A DNA stretch of 64,000 nucleotides from Arhodomonas sp052060015 (GTDB taxonomy: Bacteria > Pseudomonadota > Gammaproteobacteria > Nitrococcales > Nitrococcaceae): contig NZ_JBPODZ010000009.1 of the NCBI RefSeq assembly GCF_052060015.1, forward strand, positions 54,834 through 118,833, written 5' to 3'. Below are positions 36,321-44,911 of this stretch, one piece after another. Below the pieces are notes generated by a model. That model saw nothing but the letters and a program-made list of their open reading frames with translations. It was not told the origin of the DNA and did no database searches. A program made the position numbers and the translations under genes. Each line of letters begins with the position of its first letter. Within the stretch, counting starts at the first letter, position 1.

Positions 36321-37973
36321 TCAACACGGCCATACCCGTTCCAGGATAGCGGCGCGGTCAAGGCCGCTCGGCAGGGTGCCGAAGGTCAGCCCACCGGGGC
36401 CGAGGCGGCCCGCACAGAAGGCCTCGGCCACCGCGGCCGGGGCCCCGCGCACCAGCAGACTGCCCTGCAACGCCAGCGCCATGGCCTCGGTGAGGTGCCG
36501 TGCCACGGCGGGGTTCTCCCCCCCCTCCGCCATCAGCCCGGGGATGCGGTCGATGGCTGCGTCTAGGCGCGGGTCGGCGCCCCGGGCGGCGGCGAGCTCC
36601 GCCAGCACCGCGTCGCCCGTTTCCGGCTCCCGGGACAGGGCACGGAGGACATCCAGGCACAGTACATTGCCCGAGCCTTCCCAGATGCCGTTCACTGGCG
36701 CCTCCCGATAGAGCCGGGGCAGCAGGGAGGTCTCGACGTAACCGTTGCCCCCCAGGCATTCCATGGCCTCGCCGATGGCCGGGACCGCACGCTTGTTGGT
36801 CCAGTACTTCGCCACCGCCGTGCCGATACGCGCGAGCGCGGCCTCCGCCGGCTCCTCGCGGCCGCGCTCGAAGGCGGCGGCGAGGCGCAGCACCAGGGCC
36901 AGGCCCGCCTCCACCTCCAGAGCAAGATCGGCGAGCACCTGCTCCATCAGCGGCTGCCGGGCGAGGACCCCACCGAAGGCACGCCGAGCACGGGCGAAGT
37001 GCCAGGCCTGCACCAAGGCCTGGCGCATCATCCCCACCGGCGCAGTGGCGGCGTCCAGGCGGGTCTGCTGCACCATCTCGATAATGGTGCGCACGCCCCG
37101 CCCCGGCTCACCGACCCGCTGCGCCCAGGCGCCGCCGTACTCGACCTCGGCGGAGGCGTTGCTGCGGTTGCCGCACTTGTCCTTGAGCCGTTGCAACCGG
37201 ATGGGGTTACGGCTGGCGTCAGGGCGCCAGCGGGGGACCAAGAAACAGGTCAGGCCCTCGCCGGCCTGGGCCAGCGTCAGGAAGGCGTCCGACATAGGGG
37301 CGGAGCAGAACCATTTATGGCCGGTGAGCACGTACTCCCCGTCACCGCCGCTGTGGATCGCCTCCGTGGTGTTGGCGCGGACGTCGGAGCCGCCCTGCTT
37401 CTCCGTCATCGCCATGCCGAAGGTCACACCCGCCTTCTCCCCCGCGGGGAGCGAACGAGGATCGTAGCTGGTGCTCAGCAGCCGGGGCACCCAATCCTCG
37501 GCCACGGCGGGCTCGGCCAATAGCGCCGGCGCCGCGGCATGGGTCATGGTCACCGGACAGCACACCCCCTGCTCGGGCTGGGTAAACAGATACATCCCCG
37601 CCACGTGGGCGAGATGGTCGCCGGCCCCGCGGCGCCGCCAGGCCACGGCATGGAGGTCATGGCCGACGGCCAGCGCCATCAGGGCATGGTAGGCGGGATG
37701 GAAACGCACCTCGTCGACCCGACGGCCCCCCGCATCGAAGGCCTCCAGCTCCGGCGGGTTGCCCTCGGCGAGCCGTCCCTGCTCGAACCAGTGGTTCCGC
37801 CCGGTCTCGCCACCGAGGGTACGCAACCACTCACCGACCCATTCCGGGCCCAGGCGGCCGACTTGCTCGCGCAGCGGCCGGTCCGTGGCCCAGGCGTCAT
37901 AGTCGTCCAGGGGCGGCGGCTGATTGAAGACCTCGTGGGTCCCCAGCCGGGTGCTCGGTCGATGATGGATCAT
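36321..37973 (-). CDS. aidB: AidB-type acyl-CoA dehydrogenase
   Basis: A 550-residue flavoprotein closely resembling E. coli AidB of the adaptive response to alkylation. Matching stretches include HEVFNQPPPL at the N-terminus, MTEKQGGSDVRANTT, GHKWFCSAPMSDA, LKDKCGNRSNASAEVE and the C-terminal PVNGIWEGSGN. AidB binds FAD and double-stranded DNA and is proposed to protect promoters or destroy alkylating agents. ATG 37973 has AAAGG upstream and the family N-terminus; ATG 38006 would add 11 residues. No ada gene is seen nearby. Confidence 0.92.
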   Translation of the reverse strand: MIHHRPSTRLGTHEVFNQPPPLDDYDAWATDRPLREQVGRLGPEWVGEWLRTLGGETGRNHWFEQGRLAEGNPPELEAFDAGGRRVDEVRFHPAYHALMALAVGHDLHAVAWRRRGAGDHLAHVAGMYLFTQPEQGVCCPVTMTHAAAPALLAEPAVAEDWVPRLLSTSYDPRSLPAGEKAGVTFGMAMTEKQGGSDVRANTTEAIHSGGDGEYVLTGHKWFCSAPMSDAFLTLAQAGEGLTCFLVPRWRPDASRNPIRLQRLKDKCGNRSNASAEVEYGGAWAQRVGEPGRGVRTIIEMVQQTRLDAATAPVGMMRQALVQAWHFARARRAFGGVLARQPLMEQVLADLALEVEAGLALVLRLAAAFERGREEPAEAALARIGTAVAKYWTNKRAVPAIGEAMECLGGNGYVETSLLPRLYREAPVNGIWEGSGNVLCLDVLRALSREPETGDAVLAELAAARGADPRLDAAIDRIPGLMAEGGENPAVARHLTEAMALALQGSLLVRGAPAAVAEAFCAGRLGPGGLTFGTLPSGLDRAAILERVWPC

Positions 37974-38103
37974 GGCGGGCCTTTCTGCCGCGGGTCTCAT
38001 GGCCATCCTAGCAAGCGCGCCGCCGCCACGGCAGCGCGACCCGACCGAGCACCTGACCCCGACGCCGCGCTCCGGTAGAATCCGGCCAGCACCAAGCCGC
38101 CCA

Positions 38104-38140
38104 ATGGGGACACCTTTGCACGCATCAAAGGTAGGGCCAT
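38104..38140 (+). promoter_or_regulatory. Hairpin masking the ribosome site of the SMR gene
   Basis: ACCTTTG (38112–38118) pairs perfectly with CAAAGGT (38126–38132) around the loop CACGCAT. The 3' arm contains the AAAGG Shine-Dalgarno of the SMR gene. Outside it, ATGG (38104–38107) can pair with CCAT (38137–38140) at the start codon. The layout suggests translational control. It lacks the paired ACGR tetraloops of guanidine-II riboswitches. Confidence 0.5.
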
Positions 38141-38465
38141 GAAGGCCCTCGTCTACCTGGCCATCGCCATTATCAGCGAGGTCATCGCCACCACCGCGTT
38201 AAAGGCCTCCGACGGCTTCACTCGGCCGCTGCCCGCGGCCATCGTGGTGGTCGGCTATGCGCTCGCCTTTCTACTGCTCGCGGCAAGCCTCAAGCAGCTG
38301 CCGGTAGGCTATGTCTACGCCATCTGGGCGGGACTGGGGATCGTCGGGGTGGCGATCACCGGGGCGATATTCTTCGGCGAAACCTTCTCGGCACTGAAGC
38401 TCGGCGGGATCGCGCTGATCATCGCCGGCACGGTACTGCTCAACCTGCCGGGGGCGAGGGGCTGA
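38139..38465 (+). CDS. Small multidrug resistance (SMR) family transporter
   Basis: A 108-residue, four-helix SMR protein. The essential membrane Glu is E14 in IISEVIATTALK; GYALAFLLLAASLKQLPVGY and YAIWAGLGIVG are the usual helix 2 and 3 signatures with the conserved Trp. Such dimers exchange protons for cationic drugs, quaternary ammonium or guanidinium compounds. The helix 1 sequence looks more EmrE/Qac-like than SugE/Gdx-like. Its ribosome site is held in a hairpin. Confidence 0.93.
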   Translation: MKALVYLAIAIISEVIATTALKASDGFTRPLPAAIVVVGYALAFLLLAASLKQLPVGYVYAIWAGLGIVGVAITGAIFFGETFSALKLGGIALIIAGTVLLNLPGARG

Positions 38466-38493
38466 CCTACGGCTAGCCCCTCCACGAGCCGGG

Positions 38494-38940
38494 TCAGTCG
38501 TCGTAGCGGCGATCCTTGCGCCGATAGTCGTCATCGTCGTCGTCATCCCAGCGCTCACCGCGACCCATCTCCCGGGGACCGATCTGGCCGTCGCCGTCGC
38601 GGTCCATTCGCATCAGCCGCCGCTCCATGGGATAGACGAACTCCTGCTCGCTGACGAGGCCGTCGCCGTCGCTGTCCAACCGCTGCACCCGGCGCTCGGC
38701 GCGCCAGCGCATCATCGCCTCCTGCATCTCGTCCGCATCCACCTGACCGTCGCCGTTGGCGTCCGCGGCGGCGAAGCGCTCCGCATGGCGGTTGCGCAGG
38801 TCCTCCACGCTTGCCGGCAGGTCCCCCGGGTTCAACCCCATTGCGTGGCCCCCGCCCATACGGCCCGGCCCGGCGATGGCGATGCCGGCGGCACCGACGG
38901 TGATGGCGAGCGCCCCAATGATCAGCTTGCCCTTGTGCAT
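38494..38940 (-). CDS. Exported EF-hand protein (paralogue 1)
   Basis: A 148-residue protein with signal peptide (KLIIGALAITVGAAGIAIAG) and three canonical EF-hand loops: 60–71 (DANGDGQVDADE), 89–100 (DSDGDGLVSEQE) and 113–124 (DRDGDGQIGPRE). The tail is acidic (WDDDDDDDYR). It should bind calcium in the periplasm or at the surface. ATG 38940 follows GGAG. A paralogue lies at 43465 and the two share a promoter, pointing to duplication of gene plus control region. Confidence 0.88.
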   Translation of the reverse strand: MHKGKLIIGALAITVGAAGIAIAGPGRMGGGHAMGLNPGDLPASVEDLRNRHAERFAAADANGDGQVDADEMQEAMMRWRAERRVQRLDSDGDGLVSEQEFVYPMERRLMRMDRDGDGQIGPREMGRGERWDDDDDDDYRRKDRRYDD

Positions 38941-38983
38941 GACCACTCTCCTTTCGTCATCCTGTCTGCGGCCGCGACCCCGT

Positions 38984-39055
38984 GCCGCGACCTCGAGGAC
39001 GATTCTCCCGGCTGCCGGTGAAGCGAATATGCGCGGATCGCGGAGGGAATGTGAA
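38984..39055 (-). promoter_or_regulatory. Promoter region of EF-hand paralogue 1
   Basis: On the minus strand TTCACA (39055–39050) and CATATT (39031–39026) are separated by 18 bp, fitting a sigma-70 promoter. A downstream block AATCGTCCTCGAGGTCGCGG (39004–38985) lies in the predicted leader. Both blocks, their 20-bp separation and the 43-bp distance to the gene recur before paralogue 2 (44117–44188). Confidence 0.65.
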
Positions 39056-39070
39056 GATCGCCGGGGTCCG

Positions 39071-39099
39071 TTGCTGGTCGGCGAGGCGACGGCTATGCT
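39071..39099 (+). promoter_or_regulatory. Putative promoter of the cytochrome c gene
   Basis: TTGCTG (39071–39076) and TATGCT (39094–39099) are spaced 17 bp, followed by an AT-rich stretch unusual for this genome and AAGGAGGG before ATG 39144. Confidence 0.5.
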
Positions 39100-39143
39100 C
39101 GCATTAATAAGTACTTACGCTACTTTTTAAGGAGGGCCATCCG

Positions 39144-39653
39144 ATGCCCCGCAATACTCGGTCGTGCTTGCTCGCGTGGGCCAGCGCAACGACACTCGCT
39201 ATTGCTGTATCCGTGCCGCTGCATGCCGCGGAGCCGGTCACCCCCAAGCTCACGGAGAAACTCGACCGGCTCCTTCGCGAGGAGATGCGTTCGGTCCAGG
39301 CAGCGATGGGACAGATCCATTCGGCCATGGTCATGGGAGAGCACGCCGCCGTAGCCGAAGCGGCCCAGCGCGTCCACGACAGCTTCATCCTCCAGCAATC
39401 ACTCACCGACGAGGATCGCCGCGACCTGAAGGCCGCCGTCCCGCCGGGCTTCATCCAGCTCGACCGCGAGTTCCACGAGCTCTCGGCGAACCTGGCCGAC
39501 GCCGGGCGCTCGGAGGACACGGCGAGCCAGTTTCGGGTCTACAACCGCATGACCCGCAACTGCATCCAATGCCATGCCCGCTATGTCTCGGATCGTTTCC
39601 CCGGCGTTGAGCAGCTGGGTGATGGCGACCGCGGTTCCAGCGCCTCCGAATGA
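39144..39653 (+). CDS. Periplasmic c-type cytochrome, monohaem
   Basis: A 169-residue exported protein: signal peptide to about AAE30, then a helical body with a single haem motif C140-I-Q-C-H144 near the C-terminus. C-terminal placement in a four-helix layout resembles cytochrome c'-type proteins, though similarity is loose. It is divergent from EF-hand paralogue 1 and convergent with apbE, so it lies at the edge of the flavin/haem locus and could exchange electrons with it. It has its own strong Shine-Dalgarno AAGGAGGG. Confidence 0.82.
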   Translation: MPRNTRSCLLAWASATTLAIAVSVPLHAAEPVTPKLTEKLDRLLREEMRSVQAAMGQIHSAMVMGEHAAVAEAAQRVHDSFILQQSLTDEDRRDLKAAVPPGFIQLDREFHELSANLADAGRSEDTASQFRVYNRMTRNCIQCHARYVSDRFPGVEQLGDGDRGSSASE

Positions 39654-39717
39654 TCACCACGGCAGGCCAAACCATTGGGTGCCCTTGAAGGGGCGCGCAG
39701 ATCCCCTCCGCTCCGAG

Positions 39718-40749
39718 TCAATTCGGCCGTGCGGCAGTTCGGTGCCCAGGTCCGGCCGACTCGGAAGCGACCCTATTCATCCGATCGCTAGGCGGGTCGA
39801 CGGAGGAGAACAGGTCACCGATTCCGAGCGTGGACAGCCCCTCGGAGCCGCGGTCACAGAAAAGGAACAGCGCATTCAGCCCCATCGCCTCGGCGAGAAC
39901 ACGGCCGCGTTCGGCACCTAGGACCATGAGCGCGGTCGCCCACGCGTCCGCCTCGACACAGCGCCGGGCGAGGACGGTCACCGAGGCGGGCCCGGCGGCG
40001 AGCGGGGCGCCACGACTCGGGTCCATTGTATGGGACAGCCGGTGCCCCTGGATTTCAATCCAGTGCCGATAATCGCCGGAGGTGGCAACGGCCGCATCCT
40101 GGAGCATCAGGATGGAGTGCGGTGCACGGGCCGCCGGGTCCGGGGCCTCGACGGCGATGCGCCAACCTTCGCCATCAGAGCGCAGCCCCATGGCGCGCAT
40201 TTCCCCGTCGATACCAACCAGTGCATCCCGGATGCCAAAGCTTACGAGCACCTCGGCGAGCCGATCCACACCATAGCCCTTGGCGATACCGTTGAGATCG
40301 AGCGTGATCGGTGCGCGCTTGATCACACCACCCTCCTCCAGGGTGAGCACCTCGTGGGCCGGCCTTCGGGGTGCCGCGAGCGCGGTGCGAATCCGCTCAA
40401 CGCGCGCCTCAGTGGGCCCGAACCCCCAGGCGGCGACCGCGTCGCCCATGCCGATATCGAAGGCCCCACCTGAAGCGCGCCCGACTTCGAGACCGAGTGC
40501 CAGCACCTCTCGCAGGCGCCCGGGTACCGCGGTGCGTTCATGCACGGGCGCGTCGTTCAGCCGCATGAGGTCACTGTCGGGTTTCCAGGTCGACATCTGC
40601 CCATCCACCTCGTCCACGGCCGCCTGCAGTGCGACCCGCAATGCGGATGGATTGAACTCTGGCGCCGTGAGAAAGGTCGCCTGCCAGCGCGTGCCCATGG
40701 TTGGGCCGTTCAGCGCGTGGCGTACCGCATCAGTAGACGTCTTCGACAT
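39718..40749 (-). CDS. apbE: FAD:protein FMN transferase ApbE
   Basis: A 343-residue ApbE, which attaches FMN through a phosphoester to Thr/Ser of target proteins. Motifs are PTMGTRW (16–22), FDIGMGDAVAAWGFGP, LDLNGIAKGYGVDRL, VGIDGEMRAMG, HTMDPSRGAP and the metal-binding ADAWATALMVLG. No signal peptide or lipobox is visible at the N-terminus, unusual since ApbE normally works in the periplasm. The start overlaps the PepSY-fusion gene by 20 bp. Likely targets in this window are the DUF2271 protein, RsxG and RsxD. Confidence 0.93.
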   Translation of the reverse strand: MSKTSTDAVRHALNGPTMGTRWQATFLTAPEFNPSALRVALQAAVDEVDGQMSTWKPDSDLMRLNDAPVHERTAVPGRLREVLALGLEVGRASGGAFDIGMGDAVAAWGFGPTEARVERIRTALAAPRRPAHEVLTLEEGGVIKRAPITLDLNGIAKGYGVDRLAEVLVSFGIRDALVGIDGEMRAMGLRSDGEGWRIAVEAPDPAARAPHSILMLQDAAVATSGDYRHWIEIQGHRLSHTMDPSRGAPLAAGPASVTVLARRCVEADAWATALMVLGAERGRVLAEAMGLNALFLFCDRGSEGLSTLGIGDLFSSVDPPSDRMNRVASESAGPGHRTAARPN

Positions 40750-42937
40750 ATTGCCCCTTCTCCTTCAGCACAGCCGGCGTCAAGCCTGTCGGGGCCAGGA
40801 TCTCCTCCAGCGCCTCGGAAACCCCCCGGGCCATACCTCGTCCGCCGCAGACCACAACTCGCGCGCCTCTTCGGATCGCCTCGGCGACCGGCACGGCCTC
40901 CGCGCGTAAAGCATCCTGCGCATAGTGCGGGCGTGCCGCACGCGAGGTTGCGGTGGAGAGACGCTCGAGCCGTCCTTGCGCCTGCCACTCGGTCATCTCC
41001 CTGTCGTAAAGGAAATCGCTGTCCGGGTGACGCATGCCGAAGAACAGATGCACTGGGCGGTGCCCTGTGTTCTCGCGGATGAACCCCGCAAGCGGCCCCA
41101 CGCCCGTGCCCGCGCCGATCAGGATCAGCGGCGCACGCCCCGAACCCGGTTTGAAGTCGGGGTGACGGCGCAGAAACGCACGCACCGTCTGACCCGGCTC
41201 CAGCCCCACGAGCTGGCCCGAACACAGGCCACCGGGGTGTTTCCGGACCACGATCTCAATGAAGCCGTCGCGGCGCCCCGAGGCCAGCGAGTACAGACGC
41301 GGTAGCTCCGAGCCTTCCGGCACAATGCCCAGGAGATCGCCCGCGGTGAACCGGCCGAACCCGTGCCCAGTCAGGCGCTGCCAGAGCCGCTCCCTTGGCA
41401 GGGCGAAACGCAGGATGGACGTGGGCGCCTGCACCTCGGTGCCATAGTCGCGACGCGAAACGAGTGTGAGATGGCGCGTAGCGTGGCCCTGGGGCTGGTG
41501 CGCCAGCTCCAGCTCGAGGCCCAGGGTGGCTCCGAGCACGCGCCCCCAGCGGGCGAAGTCCTGCGGCGACTGGCGATCGACGGTGTCCATCGGTAGAAGC
41601 ATCTCCCAACCCTTCGCCTGGGCCGCCGCCTCGACGCGGCGGGCATAGGCGCAGAAGGCGGGGAAGTTGCGAGCGCCGAAGCCAAGGATGGCAAGCGGAG
41701 CGGTGGGCGCTGTCGCCATCGCCGCGAGCCGTTCGAGAAACCCGCTGGCCGAAGAGGGTGCCTCGCCGTCCCCATAGGTCGCAGCCAGCACGAGGACGCG
41801 CTCGGCGTTCGTGTACCGCTCGGGGGCAAAGCTCGACATCGATGCCGTGTGCACGGCTTGCCCGGCACCGATCAGCGCCCGGTGCAACGTCGCCGCGAAG
41901 CCCCAGGTACTGCCGCCCTCACTTCCGACAAGGATCACCGTTTGTGCCTGCGCGGCCGGACGGTTGTCGCGGATACGCGGCCGCGCGCGACGCCGACACC
42001 ACCACAGAATCGCCCCAGTGATGCCCATCACCGGCACACCGAGGGCCGTAATCCCCAGCGCCAACCCTACGAAGGCCGCGCCCTGGCCGGTGTGGAGCAT
42101 GTAGATCGTCTCGGAGAGCTGCTGCCAGACCGAAAGCGGCTCCCACGCTAGGAGCGCGCCGGTGCCCTGGTCGATGTAGCCCGTGCCATCGTTGCTCGAG
42201 AGCGTAAACACATCGGTGGGATCGCTGGGATACGGGAAGGTGAGCTCGCGCAGCGCGCGGACGGGCGTATCGCGCAGCGCCGGCATCTCCGCGGTCACGG
42301 CCCCTGTACTGCCGCTCACCTGATCGGGGAAGGTCGGCACCGCCTCGCCCTCGGGCAGGTAGCCGAAGGTCGAGGCAGTCATCCAAAGGGCTGTCACCGA
42401 CGACAGCGCCAGCCCGAAGACCACGACGCGTGCGATTTCCGTGTGCAGCCGAGCGCTCGTGGACCCGCGCACCGGTCCGAACCAACGCCGCCAGCCACCG
42501 GTACGACGCGCCACAAGGCACGCGCCCGAGAGCGCCAGCACGAGCATCGCTGCGGCACCGCCCGCCGTGGTCCAACGCCCGAAATCGCCGAGGAACAGCG
42601 AGCGGTGCAGATCGGTCAGCCACCCCTGGACCGCGCTTGGCGCGGCAGCGGTGAGCGCCTCGCCCGTCCGTGGGTCGATGACACCGCTGCCGGCCTGACC
42701 GTCGGCGAACCAGTACGCCCGGATCCGCCCCGAGGGGGCACGCTTGATCTGCTCCACCCCGGGGTGGGCGGCCTGAATACGCGAGGCCAACTGCGCCACC
42801 GTCATTTCTTCCCCGGCCACCGGCGTCGCAATCCGCTCCATAGCAGGAAATACCGAGAGCGCGGCACCACTGACCGACAGAACGACAAGAAGGGCAAGGG
42901 CCACCAGCCCGGGCCATCTATGCAAGAGGCGAATCAT
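40730..42937 (-). CDS. PepSY-membrane / flavodoxin / ferredoxin-reductase fusion
   Basis: A 735-residue redox fusion. Residues 1–315 are a PepSY-type membrane module with four helices (about 8–32, 125–142, 170–190, 286–312) and conserved His in LLHRWPG (H6), DLHRSLF (H111) and MLHTGQG (H282), likely haem ligands. Residues 333–475 form a flavodoxin-like domain (VGSEGGSTWGFA; LAATYGDGEAP). Residues 490–735 are an FAD/NAD(P) reductase (RLYSLASGRRDG, LIGAGTGVGPLAGFI, C-terminal GQYVEDVY). It should carry electrons from NAD(P)H across the membrane. It lies 11 bp downstream of the DUF2271 gene. Confidence 0.9.
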   Translation of the reverse strand: MIRLLHRWPGLVALALLVVLSVSGAALSVFPAMERIATPVAGEEMTVAQLASRIQAAHPGVEQIKRAPSGRIRAYWFADGQAGSGVIDPRTGEALTAAAPSAVQGWLTDLHRSLFLGDFGRWTTAGGAAAMLVLALSGACLVARRTGGWRRWFGPVRGSTSARLHTEIARVVVFGLALSSVTALWMTASTFGYLPEGEAVPTFPDQVSGSTGAVTAEMPALRDTPVRALRELTFPYPSDPTDVFTLSSNDGTGYIDQGTGALLAWEPLSVWQQLSETIYMLHTGQGAAFVGLALGITALGVPVMGITGAILWWCRRRARPRIRDNRPAAQAQTVILVGSEGGSTWGFAATLHRALIGAGQAVHTASMSSFAPERYTNAERVLVLAATYGDGEAPSSASGFLERLAAMATAPTAPLAILGFGARNFPAFCAYARRVEAAAQAKGWEMLLPMDTVDRQSPQDFARWGRVLGATLGLELELAHQPQGHATRHLTLVSRRDYGTEVQAPTSILRFALPRERLWQRLTGHGFGRFTAGDLLGIVPEGSELPRLYSLASGRRDGFIEIVVRKHPGGLCSGQLVGLEPGQTVRAFLRRHPDFKPGSGRAPLILIGAGTGVGPLAGFIRENTGHRPVHLFFGMRHPDSDFLYDREMTEWQAQGRLERLSTATSRAARPHYAQDALRAEAVPVAEAIRRGARVVVCGGRGMARGVSEALEEILAPTGLTPAVLKEKGQYVEDVY

Positions 42938-42948
42938 GGCCCGCCCCC

Positions 42949-43419
42949 TTACAGGTCGTACTTGAAGCCGGCAACGTAACGGCGACCACGCACCATCTCA
43001 CCGGCATTGGCACGGTTCAGGGGGATGTTGATCTCGCGCGGGGACTCGCGCATATCCTCAACCGCCGCATCGATATGCAACGTGTACCCTGCCTCGAAAA
43101 GTGCATCGTTGAGCTCCAGGGTGAATTCCAGGGTCTGCCCCTCGCCGACACTGGCACCGGTGATGCCGTCGACCTGTGCCGTATCACCACCGGTGGCGCG
43201 ATACCAACCTCTCAGGTCCTTGTAATATTTCGATTTCTCACCAGCCATCCAAAGGCTGCCGACATAGTTGCCGCTGGCATCGGTGACGTAATACGCCAAG
43301 TAGGCGCCATTGCCACCGTAGCCGTTCAGCTGCGTGGTGAAAGTCACCGGCGCCGCCGAGGCCATCCCCGGCAGGGCCAGCGCGGCGGTTAGCGTGAGGG
43401 GGGCGAGGATCGATTTCAT
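42949..43419 (-). CDS. DUF2271 periplasmic protein with flavinylation motif
   Basis: A 156-residue exported protein: signal peptide MKSILAPLTLTAALALPGMA cleaved near ASA, then a beta-rich DUF2271 domain (AYLAYYVTDASGNYVGSLWM; AGFKYDL at the end). D84-G-I-T-G-A-S90 fits the ApbE acceptor pattern D-x-x-T/S-G-A-T/S; S90 would carry FMN. It is followed by the PepSY-fusion and apbE. I infer a flavin electron carrier receiving electrons from the PepSY protein. Confidence 0.85.
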   Translation of the reverse strand: MKSILAPLTLTAALALPGMASAAPVTFTTQLNGYGGNGAYLAYYVTDASGNYVGSLWMAGEKSKYYKDLRGWYRATGGDTAQVDGITGASVGEGQTLEFTLELNDALFEAGYTLHIDAAVEDMRESPREINIPLNRANAGEMVRGRRYVAGFKYDL

Positions 43420-43464
43420 CGTGTCTTCTCCTTTCGGTTCGCAACCAAAGCCATCGCCACGGCC

Positions 43465-44073
<609 letters not shown>

Positions 44074-44116
44074 GGGGCATCTCCCGTGAGTACTGCGAGA
44101 ATCGCGGTCGCGGTTC

Positions 44117-44188
44117 GCCGCGACCTCGCAGACGATTGTGCTCACGGGCAGTGGAGGGAATATGCGTGGAGCGCGGAGATAATGTGAA
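44117..44188 (-). promoter_or_regulatory. Promoter region of EF-hand paralogue 2
   Basis: TTCACA (44188–44183) and CATATT (44164–44159), 18 bp apart, followed by AATCGTCTGCGAGGTCGCGG (44137–44118). This mirrors the region before paralogue 1 in sequence and spacing. The leader also forms a hairpin, GGTCGCGG-CGAA-CCGCGACC inside CTGCGAG/CTCGCAG. It lies between the response regulator stop and the EF-hand gene. Confidence 0.65.
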
Positions 44189-44203
44189 CGCCGCCCCCGG
44201 CGT

Positions 44204-44884
44204 TCAGTCCAGCGCCTCCAGGCGATAGCCGACACCGTAGACCGAGCGAATCAGCTCGTCGTCGGGGCGGACCGCGGCGAGCTTGCGCCTCAGGTTCTTC
44301 ACGTGGGTGTCCACGGTGCGGTCAGTGACCACGCGGTGGTCGTCGTAGAGGCGGTCGAGGAGCTGATCCCGGGAGAACACCCGCCCCGGACGCGAGGCCA
44401 GGGTGGCGAGCAGCCGGAACTCCACCGGTGTCAGACCAAGATCCTGGCCATCCAGGCTGGCCCGGTAGGCGGCCTCGTCCACCGCCAGGCCGCGCGCCGA
44501 ACCCGGTACAGGCTCGCTGCGCCGCGCGCGGCGCAGGATGGCCTTCACGCGGGCGACTACTTCCCGGGGGCTGAAAGGCTTGCAGATATAGTCGTCGGCG
44601 CCGAGCTCCAGGCCCAGCAACCGATCGATCTCCTCCACCCGAGCGGTGACCATCACGATCGGCACGTCACTGAACCGGCGCAACTCCCGGCACACGCTCA
44701 TGCCGTCCTGCCCCGGGAGCATCAGGTCCAGCAGAATGAGCTCAGGGTCGTGGGCACGCACCCATTCCACCACCTCGCTGCCATCGGCGAGGCAGTGCGG
44801 CTCATAGCCGGCGTTGCGCAAGTAATCGGCGAGCAGCGACGCGAGGCGCTGCTCGTCCTCCACGATCAGGATCCGTCCGTTCAT
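44204..44884 (-). CDS. OmpR-family response regulator (BaeR-like)
   Basis: A 226-residue regulator: receiver domain with IVEDE (8–12), phospho-acceptor D53 in LLDLMLP and the conserved Lys in ICKPFSP, then an OmpR winged-helix domain (LTPVEFRLLATLASRPGRVFSRDQL, VDTHVKNLRRKL). Overall closest by eye to BaeR. Encoded 27 bp after the cognate kinase and upstream of the EF-hand/DUF2271/PepSY/ApbE genes, which it probably controls. Inducing signal unknown; metal or envelope stress is a guess. Confidence 0.92.
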   Translation of the reverse strand: MNGRILIVEDEQRLASLLADYLRNAGYEPHCLADGSEVVEWVRAHDPELILLDLMLPGQDGMSVCRELRRFSDVPIVMVTARVEEIDRLLGLELGADDYICKPFSPREVVARVKAILRRARRSEPVPGSARGLAVDEAAYRASLDGQDLGLTPVEFRLLATLASRPGRVFSRDQLLDRLYDDHRVVTDRTVDTHVKNLRRKLAAVRPDDELIRSVYGVGYRLEALD

Positions 44885-44911
44885 CGTTCCGCTACGCCCC
44901 TTGCGTTGCCC

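Noticed and set aside
38100..38140. Guanidine-II (mini-ykkC) riboswitch before the SMR gene
   Set aside because: That class needs two hairpins with ACGR loops; only one hairpin with a CACGCAT loop is present.
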